NCBI GenBank assembly: GCA_025922795.1
Contig: JAICHC010000001.1
Coordinates: forward strand, 1 to 19,896
From: Candidatus Binatia bacterium
GTDB taxonomy: Bacteria > Desulfobacterota_B > Binatia > UBA9968
Length of the DNA stretch: 19,896 bases
Direction: 5' to 3'
The translations under genes were made by a program, and so were the position numbers. Positions 7,815 through 15,061 of this stretch are shown here, one piece after another (within the stretch, counting starts at the first letter, position 1; each line of letters starts with the position of its first letter). Under the pieces are notes generated by a model that ran no database searches, had not been told where the DNA came from, and worked only from the letters and a program-made list of their open reading frames with translations.

Positions 7815-7946
7815 CTCATCGATACGCTCGACCTGCTGGTTCTGCGAAAGTAAGGTGAAAGTGAATTCGACCGTTCGGTTTTCAAGTTCGTCACGATCCA
7901 GGCAGTGCTCTTGGACGTCGTTGTTGATCCAATCGCGCTCTTTTAG
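7815..7946 (+). pseudogene. Relic reading frame, possibly a membrane protein of the carotenoid-biosynthesis (CruF/COG2324-like) type
   Basis: In a third frame, LIDTLDLLVLRK (7815-7850) is followed by a stop. The same frame then resumes as FDRSVFKFVTIQAVLLDVVVDPIALF up to the stop at 7944-7946. The stretch LLDVVVDPIAL resembles, from memory, the helix-plus-DP motif in integral membrane carotenoid hydratase-like proteins, where a D-x-x-x-DP-x-A pattern ends a helix. The following conserved part is absent. This may be unrelated to the methyltransferase relic or be part of the same decayed locus. The family match is tentative; that the frame is non-random is somewhat more secure. Confidence 0.22.
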
Positions 7947-8280
7947 ATTCGGCGAACTGCCCGTTAGTGCCTTCTAACCTGATCCGACATTATTTCGATT
8001 TCTTTCGGACGCTGAGCCCTACAGCTGCGGGCAATGGATACTGCCTTGAAGGCCACCCCGCAAACTATCGGCGGTTTGCTACTTCGTGCGGGTCGAGCCA
8101 TAGGGCAGTGCCCACGGCTTTCGGTCTGACGCCGCTCGCGCAGGTCCGCAGGTTTTGCCGGATTAGAGCCAAGAGTTCGTATGTTTTCCAGGGCGGCGGT
8201 TTGCTATCCTGAACTGCGACGGAAAGGGTTGCCGTACCTTGCCGTGGATCATTGAGATATTCGGTTTCGAGGAGAAATGA

Positions 8281-8601
8281 ATGGCCCTACCGATTTTACA
8301 AATCGCCAAACTGCTGGCGGAATTGACCGTAATTGCTCCCGTTGTCAGCGACGGGGTGGATAAGATCCGCAAGTTGGTCGAAACAGTTCGTAAGGGAGAT
8401 GCCAATACCGCCAAACAAATCGATGCGCTCAGGCAAGCCATAGAATTGCAGAGCGCCGTCAACAAGAAAATGGATGATCAGTTGCGAATTATTGAATCCG
8501 TGCTCGAAAAGGTTCAAAAATCTCTCAAAATTTTGGCTTTCACCGGTGCGGTGGTAGGGGTTCTGGCGATAACGGCGCTGGCCGTAGCGGTTTTAAAATG
8601 A
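8281..8601 (+). CDS. Small coiled-coil, tail-anchored membrane protein (unknown)
   Basis: I do not recognise the family. The 106-residue product has an amphipathic start (MALPILQIAKLLAELTVIAPVV), a charged helical region rich in Lys, Asp, Glu and Gln (about 24-82) that reads as one long amphipathic or coiled-coil helix, and a single C-terminal membrane segment (about 83-105, ILAFTGAVVGVLAITALAVAVL). No signal peptide precedes this, so the layout suggests a tail-anchored protein with a cytoplasmic helix. AGGAG six nt before the ATG at 8281 is a good ribosome site. It is the first of three small genes in tandem, with a 13 bp gap to the next. Possible roles include a scaffold or membrane adaptor, but nothing in the sequence assigns one. 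Confidence 0.7.
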   Translation: MALPILQIAKLLAELTVIAPVVSDGVDKIRKLVETVRKGDANTAKQIDALRQAIELQSAVNKKMDDQLRIIESVLEKVQKSLKILAFTGAVVGVLAITALAVAVLK

Positions 8602-8614
8602 GAGCGGAGGCAGC

Positions 8615-8857
8615 ATGGCAATATTTGAATCCTTAGCTAATGCTTTGAAGGTATTGGCCGTCGGTCATCGGGTCAAGGTGACTCTTCGTCCGGAAACCGG
8701 ACGGTTTCCGAATCCGATGGAAGGCCACATCACGGAAAAAGATGAGGCAGGAAACCTTTCATTGGAGTTAGAAGACGGCGTGTGGTTCGGGTGCGCCCGG
8801 AGGACATTCTCTCGATCACCCGACTACCGAGGTAATCGGGCAAGAGTTACGGGTTGA
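8615..8857 (+). CDS. Small beta-rich protein (unknown), frameshifted near its 3' end
   Basis: As read, this gives 80 residues. The first 56 look like a compact beta-rich domain (GHRVKVTLRP, EGHITEKDEAGNLSLELEDG) of SH3- or LSm-like character; I cannot name the family. After Gly55 the reading frame becomes WFGCARRTFSRSPDYRGNR, which is unlike protein. The frame starting at GTG 8782 reads VVRVRPEDILSITRLPR and stops at TAA 8833-8835, an obviously better continuation of LELEDG. A one-base loss near 8780-8782 (or a two-base gain) explains this. The ancestral protein would be about 72 residues. It may be a real mutation, an assembly error or, less likely, recoding. GGAGG 4 nt before ATG supports the start. 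Middle gene of a three-gene cassette. Confidence 0.6.
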   Translation: MAIFESLANALKVLAVGHRVKVTLRPETGRFPNPMEGHITEKDEAGNLSLELEDGVWFGCARRTFSRSPDYRGNRARVTG

Positions 8858-9090
8858 TGACTGCTTGTCAACACATTACGCTCGAGTTATTGCCATCCAG
8901 AAAGCGCACGCGGCGCTGCCGCCAGTGCCACTTGACCCTCGATGCCGAGGAACTGGGCGATAGTCCTTGCCCCGAATGTTTTGAAACCTCAGGCAAGCGG
9001 AACTATGATTTCGAAGAAATAGAATCGGCGCATGGCGGCGCCGCGACGTACCGCTGCGAGAAGTGCGGCGTAATCGTCAAATGTCCCTAG
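8857..9090 (+). CDS. Small zinc-ribbon protein (unknown)
   Basis: A 77-residue protein with eight cysteines. Pairs CRQC (21-24) and CPEC (38-41), spaced 13 residues apart, look like one four-Cys zinc ribbon. CEKC (67-70) near the end, with Cys76 and the N-terminal Cys4, could bind a second metal. The segment CHLTLDAEELGDSPCPECFETSGKRNYDFEE resembles short bacterial hypotheticals with rubredoxin- or ribbon-like folds. I give it no function. ATG 8857 is preferred; a TTG codon immediately before it is the alternative. It overlaps the stop of the frameshifted upstream frame by one base, but lies 21 bp after that gene's presumed true stop. Roles in nucleic-acid binding or metal storage are possible but unsupported. 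Confidence 0.65.
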   Translation: MTACQHITLELLPSRKRTRRCRQCHLTLDAEELGDSPCPECFETSGKRNYDFEEIESAHGGAATYRCEKCGVIVKCP

Positions 9091-9241
9091 CGCAGATGAT
9101 TTGAACGCCGCGGAAAAACAAACGACAAAATGTAAATCGCCGGACTCATATGTCGCTTGTCACAATGAAAGTTTCCGACTCTAACCGCTTTGGCGCGAGA
9201 CATTCGAACTTGTTGCGGCTCTCCCGACTAGATCTCTACGG

Positions 9242-9295
9242 TTGGTAGTTTCGGAACACGCGGTCTTCGCGGCACGGAGCCGAGCAGACTACCAA
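9242..9295. repeat. Inverted repeat across the end of aroE
   Basis: TTGGTAGT (9242-9249) pairs perfectly with ACTACCAA (9288-9295). Inside, TCGG (9251-9254) can pair with CCGA (9280-9283), giving a stem with a small internal bulge. It covers the aroE stop at 9289-9291 and lies between convergent genes, where a bidirectional terminator would be expected. No T-run follows in either direction, so the terminator role is uncertain. Confidence 0.3.
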
Positions 9296-10401
9296 GCCTG
9301 GTACATCACTTCTAAGAGTTGCCGATAAGTTTGCGGCGTATCGATGCCTCGGGCTTGGAGCGCGGCGTTGCACATTCGTTGGAACGCGAGGAGTGCCTGA
9401 TTAATGATCATGCTTTTGCCGTTCATCGTCGGATGACCGGTCAACCTGCCATGGCGCAGGAAAACCGTTTCTTCAGGATGATAAATCAAGTCGTAGAAGC
9501 GGACATGCGCCGGGATCGATTGTGCCAGCTGCATCGACGCTTGGTTGTTCGCTTCGATGTCCGCACCGGCCACGTTTGACCATGTGCGTTCGGAGTCGCT
9601 TTTCCCGGCATCGGCTTCCGCCAGTGCCGGCGGATTCGCGGGCGCGAGAGCGGAGTAGCACTCCATGAAGGTCACCCTACCATCCGCTAATTTGCGGATG
9701 CCGCCTTGGCCCTTGGTCGTGCTGTTGACGATGAGGCCGGCCTTCGGTGCCCACATTGGCAGATCTTCGTCGGTAATTGCGGTCGCAGCCGGCGCGAGTT
9801 TTTGAATTTCGGCTGCCAACGAGTGCGCCGGCTCAGGCGTGCGATTACAGATGAGCAGCCGACCGTCAGCCAGTAAGTCGGCGGCGTGGAAGGCAACGGC
9901 GCGTGCCGCACCACCCGCGCCCAGGAGCAGAACCGTCATTCCGTTGAGCTTCGCCAGAAAAGCTTTCGTGAGGTTAGGTTGGCACTGCAAAATGCTCTGG
10001 ACAAATCCTTCGCCGTCGGTGTTGTAGCCGACTAGTCTCCCGTCCGAGGCTCGGACGATCGTGTTGACCGCTTTAATCCTCGCGGCGCCGCGATCGATCT
10101 CGTCAAGAAAATCCATGACACGAACTTTGTGCGGCACGGTCACATTTGCGCCTACGAAAGAGTCGCAATGTTTGAAAGCGGTGAGCAAGTTACCGAGATC
10201 CGCAGCAACGACATCGAAGGGCAGATAAACCGTGTTCATCTGCAGATGTCGGAAGGCTGCGTTCCACAGTCGCGGGCTCTTCGAGTAAAGCGAAGGTGCA
10301 TCACCGATGACTCCGGAGAAGGACTTTTCGCCGATGGCAGCGGCGTCCAACCGGTTGGACAAACAACGGCCGATGAAGGCGATGTCTTTCGCTGATGCCA
10401 T
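9289..10401 (-). CDS. aroE: Shikimate dehydrogenase, long form
   Basis: Reduces 3-dehydroshikimate to shikimate with NADPH in aromatic amino acid synthesis. Family signatures are present: SKSPRLWNAAF (40-50) for substrate binding, NVTVPHK (86-92) with catalytic Lys92, GYNTDGEGF (125-133) with catalytic Asp129, cofactor loop GAGGAARA (161-168), NRT (186-188), YDLIYHPEET (303-312) and NGKSMIINQALLAF (327-340). At 370 residues it is 80-100 longer than usual. About 45 extra residues, Ala/Glu/Asp-rich and without clear structure, lie between NSTTKG (226-231) and YDLIYHP. ATG 10401 is preferred; an in-frame TTG at 10452 would add 17 residues but lacks a spaced ribosome site. It is the last gene of the prkA-yeaH-spoVR series, 75 bp after spoVR, so it is probably co-transcribed. 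Confidence 0.87.
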   Translation of the reverse strand: MASAKDIAFIGRCLSNRLDAAAIGEKSFSGVIGDAPSLYSKSPRLWNAAFRHLQMNTVYLPFDVVAADLGNLLTAFKHCDSFVGANVTVPHKVRVMDFLDEIDRGAARIKAVNTIVRASDGRLVGYNTDGEGFVQSILQCQPNLTKAFLAKLNGMTVLLLGAGGAARAVAFHAADLLADGRLLICNRTPEPAHSLAAEIQKLAPAATAITDEDLPMWAPKAGLIVNSTTKGQGGIRKLADGRVTFMECYSALAPANPPALAEADAGKSDSERTWSNVAGADIEANNQASMQLAQSIPAHVRFYDLIYHPEETVFLRHGRLTGHPTMNGKSMIINQALLAFQRMCNAALQARGIDTPQTYRQLLEVMYQAW

Positions 10402-10476
10402 GAATGAAAACCGTCCGCGCTCAGTAGTTGCACGCGGAAAGCGTTTTAGCAACCTCGGCGGGATTGAGGCGCCCGG

Positions 10477-11910
10477 TCAGGCCGCTTTTTTGATGACGAA
10501 TTTCCCGTCGGAGAAGGTGAGCAGGGTGTTGCGATTGTCGATCATGGTTTCGATCACCACGTCATGACGCCAGAGTTGCTGGACGTACTTCAGGGTTTTC
10601 TCGGCATATTCGAGCTGGAGATCGCGTCCATCGTGGTGATGCCTCAGCATCAGCGTGCGGTTGTTGAGGTAGTCGGAATCCTCGACTTTAATGACCGGAA
10701 TGGTCGCGGTGCCGACATTCTGAATTAAGGTCTCTTTGATTTGGCGCCAGTTCTCCTCGTCGGCGACACGGCTGACCACTTGGTCGTTGCCACGAGTCTT
10801 ATACTCGAATAGATTCAGCTCACGAATGAGTTCCTCGGTCAAATAGCGGCGCAGGAAGGAGGCGTCGCGCTCGACTTCGCGGACTTCGAAGATTTTCTCC
10901 AAGCCGTTTTTCTTGCGCGGGCCGAACTCTTCAATGTCTTCGCGGGTCGGGTGATCCCAGCGCTTTTCGATGTCCTCCCAAACTTTCATGCCGACGTGAT
11001 AAGGGTTGAGGCTGCCGGGTGAGGGGCGGAGCACTTGAGTATGACGCACGATGAATTCTAGATGCAGGCCTTGGGGCAGGTCCAAGGCCTCAAGGATGCG
11101 TTTGTGCCAGAAGCTCGCCCACCCTTCGTTCATGATTTTGGTTTCGATCTGCGGCATGAAATATTGCGCTTGCTTGTGTACGATCGTCAGCAGATCCTTT
11201 TCCCACTCCGCAAGCTGTGGATTGTGGTCGCGAATAAAAATCAGCAGATCTTCGTCGGGATAGAGCGGCACCTTGTCGAGATCGGGTGCCTGCGGTTCCG
11301 CGCGGCGATGAATTGCGCGAAACGGGTCAGCCGGCGGCTCGAATTCCTCCATTTTCATCTGCCGTTCCTCGCTCACCGACGGCTTTTTGATAGCTAGATT
11401 GCGCCGGCATTGCAGTGAGAGAGCATGAGCGGCATCGAGCACCGCTTCGACCTTTTCAAGGCCGATGCTGGGATCCTCAATATACTGACGCACCCGATTC
11501 GCGTGGCTTTTGAATGTTTCGATGGTGAATTCCGCTCGAGTAGAGCGAAAAGTAAAATTATTCTTGAAAAAATCGTTGTGGCCGTAGACATGGGCCATAG
11601 TCAAAATACTGAGGGCGAGACTGTTGTCGCGCATCAGGTAGGCGATCGATGGATTGGAGTTGATCACCATCTCGTAGGGCAGGCCACTAACGCCATATTC
11701 ATACAGGGTTTTCAGTTTTTCGAAGTTCTTGCCGTGGGACCAGTGCGGGTAGTGCGACGGCATGCCGGAATAGACCATGTAAGACAACATGTCTTCGTGG
11801 TCGCAGATTTCGAATTCCTGGGGATAAGGATCCAGGCCGAAGCACTCGACGAGCGCGACGATCCGGTCGTTCCAGCGCTCGAGATCAGCGACGGTGTAAT
11901 CGGCTGCCAT
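10477..11910 (-). CDS. spoVR: SpoVR family protein
   Basis: A 477-residue member of the SpoVR/YcgB family. The name comes from a Bacillus spore-cortex phenotype, but the family is widespread in non-sporulating bacteria and is usually found beside prkA and yeaH/yhbH. Its biochemical activity is not settled. Visible family blocks are HWSHGKNFEKLKTLYEYG (56-73), MAHVYGHNDFFKNN (105-118), IETKIMNEGWASFWH (255-269) and RPSPGSLNPYHVG (295-307). His- and Glu-rich clusters (HVYGH, NEGWASFWH) would suit metal binding; that is inference. The start ATG at 11910 lies only 7 nt after the yeaH stop with a weak ribosome site, which suggests translational coupling. Length and blocks are normal for the family. 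Confidence 0.93.
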   Translation of the reverse strand: MAADYTVADLERWNDRIVALVECFGLDPYPQEFEICDHEDMLSYMVYSGMPSHYPHWSHGKNFEKLKTLYEYGVSGLPYEMVINSNPSIAYLMRDNSLALSILTMAHVYGHNDFFKNNFTFRSTRAEFTIETFKSHANRVRQYIEDPSIGLEKVEAVLDAAHALSLQCRRNLAIKKPSVSEERQMKMEEFEPPADPFRAIHRRAEPQAPDLDKVPLYPDEDLLIFIRDHNPQLAEWEKDLLTIVHKQAQYFMPQIETKIMNEGWASFWHKRILEALDLPQGLHLEFIVRHTQVLRPSPGSLNPYHVGMKVWEDIEKRWDHPTREDIEEFGPRKKNGLEKIFEVREVERDASFLRRYLTEELIRELNLFEYKTRGNDQVVSRVADEENWRQIKETLIQNVGTATIPVIKVEDSDYLNNRTLMLRHHHDGRDLQLEYAEKTLKYVQQLWRHDVVIETMIDNRNTLLTFSDGKFVIKKAA

Positions 11911-11917
11911 GGTGTCG

Positions 11918-13099
11918 CTAGGCCGCGTCTTCGCGGGCGCGGTCCTTGCTTAAGAGGGTTTTAAACGAAGCCCAAATATCTTCTTTTTTTTGGATTTGCA
12001 CCGTCTGGAAGTTCGACTCCTGGATTTGCGAAAAAAAAGTGATCATGCTGCTACCATAATAGCCGGCTCCGAGCGGTTTGATCTCTCCATAGCCGAACAG
12101 GTTGGCCGTGCGGGCGAGATCTTGCGCCGCCTTGAGTGCAGCCTCATTATCCGATTCGAAGTTGTCGCCGTCGGAGCAATGGAAGACGTAGACGTTCCAA
12201 AGGGCGGGGTGATAGCGCTCCTCGATGATCTCGAGCGCTTTGTTGTAACCCGACGAGATAAAGGTACCTCCGGATTCGCCTTTGTGAAAAAATTCCTCTT
12301 CGCTCACCTCGCGGGCCTCGGTGTGGTGCGCGATAAAAACAATTTCGACGTTTTGGTAGCGTGTGCAGAGAAATTGATAAAGAAGAAAGAAAAAACTGCG
12401 GGCCAGATATTTTTTCATCGTATCCATGGAGCCAGAGGTATCCATGATGCAAAGCACGACCGCGTTGGATTCGTTGCGCGTATCGGTGACCGTGTGATGA
12501 TAGCGCAGGTCATCCTGGTGAAACGGAAAGCGCCGGGACGGCGACGGGGCGGGTTGTTGTCTCATCGCCGCTTTCTTGCGCTTCACGCGCGACCGAGCGG
12601 TGCGCTTCTTGTCGAGACGCACGCGAATGCCTTTGCGGCGAAATCCCTTTTGGCGGAAAAGTCTCTCGATTTCGATTTGGCGCAGGCGCTTGCGCTCAAT
12701 GTCGGGCAATTCGAGATCCTCGAACATCATGTCGACCAGTTCATCGAGACTCACGTCGGTTTCGTAGTAGTCTACGCCGGGGCGGTCGCCTGCCTGCTGG
12801 CCCGACTGGCCGTCTTTACCTTGGCCCAGGACGTCGCCCGGTTTGGGATCGCCGTCGCCGCCTTCGCCGACTCCCGGCGCGTTCTCACCGTAAATGAAAC
12901 GGTACTCCTTCACGCCTCGAATCGGCACTTTGATGATGCGGTTTCTATCTTTGCCGATGATCGACTCCTCGGCGATGATATCGGCAATGTTGTGGCGGAT
13001 CGCTTCGCGAACTTTCTGGCGATGGCGCAGCCGGTCCCCGGCGCTGCGATCGCTACGCTGTCCCGAAGACGGATTGAACGGGCGAAAGATGGTAGACAA
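11918..13099 (-). CDS. yeaH: YeaH/YhbH family protein (DUF444, VWA-like)
   Basis: A 393-residue protein of the DUF444 family, regular partner of PrkA. The N-terminus has RHRQKVREAIRHNIADIIAEESI (25-47, a helical region), then KVPIRGVKEYRFIYGEN (57-73) and a flexible Gly/Asp-rich linker (74-107). A basic stretch around 150-190 precedes a C-terminal von Willebrand A-like domain. Its metal-site motif is MDTSGSM (219-225), with GGTFISSG (277-284) and CSDGDN (308-313) supplying the other expected positions. In E. coli, yeaG-yeaH has been linked to nitrogen-starvation survival. The start is TTG at 13099; an in-frame TGA (the prkA stop) lies 10 codons upstream and no ATG or GTG lies between. It is 27 nt after prkA and 7 nt before spoVR. 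Confidence 0.92.
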   Translation of the reverse strand: MSTIFRPFNPSSGQRSDRSAGDRLRHRQKVREAIRHNIADIIAEESIIGKDRNRIIKVPIRGVKEYRFIYGENAPGVGEGGDGDPKPGDVLGQGKDGQSGQQAGDRPGVDYYETDVSLDELVDMMFEDLELPDIERKRLRQIEIERLFRQKGFRRKGIRVRLDKKRTARSRVKRKKAAMRQQPAPSPSRRFPFHQDDLRYHHTVTDTRNESNAVVLCIMDTSGSMDTMKKYLARSFFFLLYQFLCTRYQNVEIVFIAHHTEAREVSEEEFFHKGESGGTFISSGYNKALEIIEERYHPALWNVYVFHCSDGDNFESDNEAALKAAQDLARTANLFGYGEIKPLGAGYYGSSMITFFSQIQESNFQTVQIQKKEDIWASFKTLLSKDRAREDAA

Positions 13100-13126
13100 C
13101 TCGGCCCCCGATGAGACTGAAAATTC

Positions 13127-15061
13127 TCAGTCCTTCCACAGGTTGTTGGCGGCATACTTGAGCACGACGTCGACACAGCTCGGGCAATAACCGTGTTCGA
13201 GCAGGTTTTTGACCATGGCGTCATATTTTTCCGACTGCTCTTCATCACGCATGCGCGCCTTGGTAATCACGCGGCTCAGATCGCGCACCGACGTGATCAG
13301 CTTCTTCTCGATCGCTTCTTTCAAAGGTTCGTAGCTGCGAAAATCGATCTTCTCGCCGCGCCGGTTGGCCGCCCATAGATACGCGATCACTTCTTGACGA
13401 AAGCCATCGGCTGCGGAGCCGATGATCGCGATCTGCTCCTCGATCGATTTCATGAAGCCCTCGTCCGGCGTGAGCTCTTCTTTCGTGTTGCGGTCTTTCA
13501 CCTTGCTCTTGTTGACGTAAGCCTCGGCGTGGTCGAGATAATTTTGGAACAGGGCTTCGGCCTGTTCCTGATAGGAATAAACGAAAGCCCGGGTAATTTC
13601 TTTTTCCAGAATTTCCAAATACTCCTTATGCAGCGTGTCTTGCAGGAACTCGAGATACTGTTTTCGCGTATCGTCGGGGACATCGGCTTCCTTCACCATA
13701 TTGATCAACGCCTCGCGGACGTTGATCGCGTTGATGCAGTTGCCCGCGGCGTTATCCGAGAGCGCGTTGTCCAAGGCCTTCATGATAAAACGCGTGGAAA
13801 TGCCGGACATACCCTCGCGCTTGCTGCCGTCTCTCAGTTCCTGAATGTCGACTTTTTTGGTCCGGCCCTTCTCGACGACTTCTTCGCCGTTGTACAGCTT
13901 CAGCTTGGTCATCAGGTCACATTTGTTAGTCGGCTCCAGCCGCGACAGGATCGCGAACATGGACGCCACTTCGAGGGTATGGGGCGCGACGTGGGCGCGA
14001 AAGTCCGAGTTGCGAATGATCTTCTGATAAATTTTGACTTCTTCGGAAAGTCTCAGGTTGTACGGCACGCGCACGACGACGATACGGTCGAGGATGGCTT
14101 CGTTCGTGTGGTCCGCTTTGAATTTCTGCCACTCCGCTTCGTTCGAATGGGCGACGATCACCGTGTCGACGTACACTAGACCATGGCGACCCGGCGCCGG
14201 CACCACTTTCTCCTGGGTCGCCGTGATCATGCAATGGAGGTACTCGATCTCATTCTTAAAAACTTCGATGAACTCGACAACACCGCGGTTGCCGATGTTG
14301 AGCGCGCCGTTCAATTCGAGCACGCGCGGGTCACCTTCTGAATAAAGATCCAGCTTGGAAATATCTTCGCTGCCGATCAGCACTGACGTATCCTGGTTGT
14401 TGGGATCGACGGGCGGCACCACGCCGATGCCGACGCGCGACCGCTTGGAGAATTGCACGGTGCAGACCGGGAACTCCTCGTACTTGCCGGCATATTCCTG
14501 AATGAGTTTGTAACGGCAAACCGGGCAAAGGTCACCCTCGATGTGCACGCCGAGCATTTTTTCGAATTCCTTGCGCAGGTGGCGAGGAATCAAATGCAAG
14601 GGCTCTTCAAACATCGGACAGCCCTCGATCGCGTAAAATGGCTGGCTCTCCTCCAAGCCGCGATGCAGCTTTTCGACCAGCGAGCTTTTGCCCGAACCGA
14701 CCGGGCCCATCAGATAGAGCACTTGGCGGCTTTCTTCGCCCTTCAGCGAGGCGGCGTGAAAAAAGCGCACGATCTGAGAAACCGTCTTCTCGATACCGAA
14801 AAACTCTTCGGCAAAGAAGTTATAAAGCTTGATGGCTTCGTCTTTGTAGAGTCTCTTGACGCGGGGATCGTGTTTTTCGTGGATGTCGCGAACGCCGGCG
14901 TTCATAACGACGTCGTACATTCGGGCATGAGCAAGCTTCGTGATCGTCGGATCGGCTTTGACCTTGTCCAGGTAGCCTAGCAGATTACCTCGCCAGGCGC
15001 GCGTTTGCTGCGCGTCGCGATCCTTTTTGATGAGCTGTTCGAATTCCGTGTTATGGTCCAT
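13127..15061 (-). CDS. prkA: PrkA family AAA+ protein (YeaG-type serine kinase)
   Basis: A 644-residue member of the PrkA/YeaG family: an AAA+ ATPase domain followed by a C-terminal region historically described as a Ser/Thr kinase. ATP-dependent protease activity has been proposed for the Bacillus protein. Walker A is GPVGSGKSS (119-127, Lys125); EAILDRIVVVRVPY (321-334) carries a likely arginine-finger region. Two Cys pairs, CPVC (179-182) and CPSC (626-629), may bind zinc; I recall the first as common in the family. Length is typical. ATG 15061 has GGGAGG 8 nt upstream. It is the first gene of the minus-strand series with yeaH, spoVR and probably aroE, and its promoter should lie in the 400 bp shared with the divergent NusG-like gene. 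Confidence 0.94.
   Translation of the reverse strand: MDHNTEFEQLIKKDRDAQQTRAWRGNLLGYLDKVKADPTITKLAHARMYDVVMNAGVRDIHEKHDPRVKRLYKDEAIKLYNFFAEEFFGIEKTVSQIVRFFHAASLKGEESRQVLYLMGPVGSGKSSLVEKLHRGLEESQPFYAIEGCPMFEEPLHLIPRHLRKEFEKMLGVHIEGDLCPVCRYKLIQEYAGKYEEFPVCTVQFSKRSRVGIGVVPPVDPNNQDTSVLIGSEDISKLDLYSEGDPRVLELNGALNIGNRGVVEFIEVFKNEIEYLHCMITATQEKVVPAPGRHGLVYVDTVIVAHSNEAEWQKFKADHTNEAILDRIVVVRVPYNLRLSEEVKIYQKIIRNSDFRAHVAPHTLEVASMFAILSRLEPTNKCDLMTKLKLYNGEEVVEKGRTKKVDIQELRDGSKREGMSGISTRFIMKALDNALSDNAAGNCINAINVREALINMVKEADVPDDTRKQYLEFLQDTLHKEYLEILEKEITRAFVYSYQEQAEALFQNYLDHAEAYVNKSKVKDRNTKEELTPDEGFMKSIEEQIAIIGSAADGFRQEVIAYLWAANRRGEKIDFRSYEPLKEAIEKKLITSVRDLSRVITKARMRDEEQSEKYDAMVKNLLEHGYCPSCVDVVLKYAANNLWKD

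Larger units (their letters stand above)
7442..8280. other. Long region without an intact gene; contains coding relics
   Basis: About 840 bp with no open frame that reads like a complete protein on either strand. Part of it (about 7640-7946) carries recognisable but frameshifted protein fragments, listed separately. From about 7950 to 8250 I find only short, low-quality frames. One example begins at ATG 8034 and ends after about 31 codons. I see no tRNA, repeat array or insertion-sequence end. The last 60 bases hold the ribosome site of the next gene. The best reading is a decayed segment left after gene loss. Confidence 0.5.

Noticed and set aside
7481..7894. Minus-strand frame of 137 codons in the gap after the binding protein
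   Set aside because: Ser/Arg-rich with no motif, and the plus strand of the same DNA carries the methyltransferase relic.
8034..8129. Short plus-strand frame starting MDTALKATPQTIGG
   Set aside because: It reads somewhat protein-like but stops after about 31 codons, has no ribosome site and matches nothing I know.
12005..12025. GTTCGACTCC, reminiscent of a tRNA T-loop
   Set aside because: It lies within the yeaH coding sequence, and no acceptor or anticodon stems can be drawn around it.
11990..13114. Long plus-strand open frame (374 codons) opposite yeaH
   Set aside because: The minus strand encodes a clear YeaH protein with VWA metal-site motifs; the opposite frame shows no domain motifs and is an antisense shadow of GC-rich coding DNA.
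13394..14179. Plus-strand open frame (261 codons) opposite prkA
   Set aside because: It lies fully inside prkA, which has unmistakable family motifs; the frame has no recognisable fold or ribosome site.
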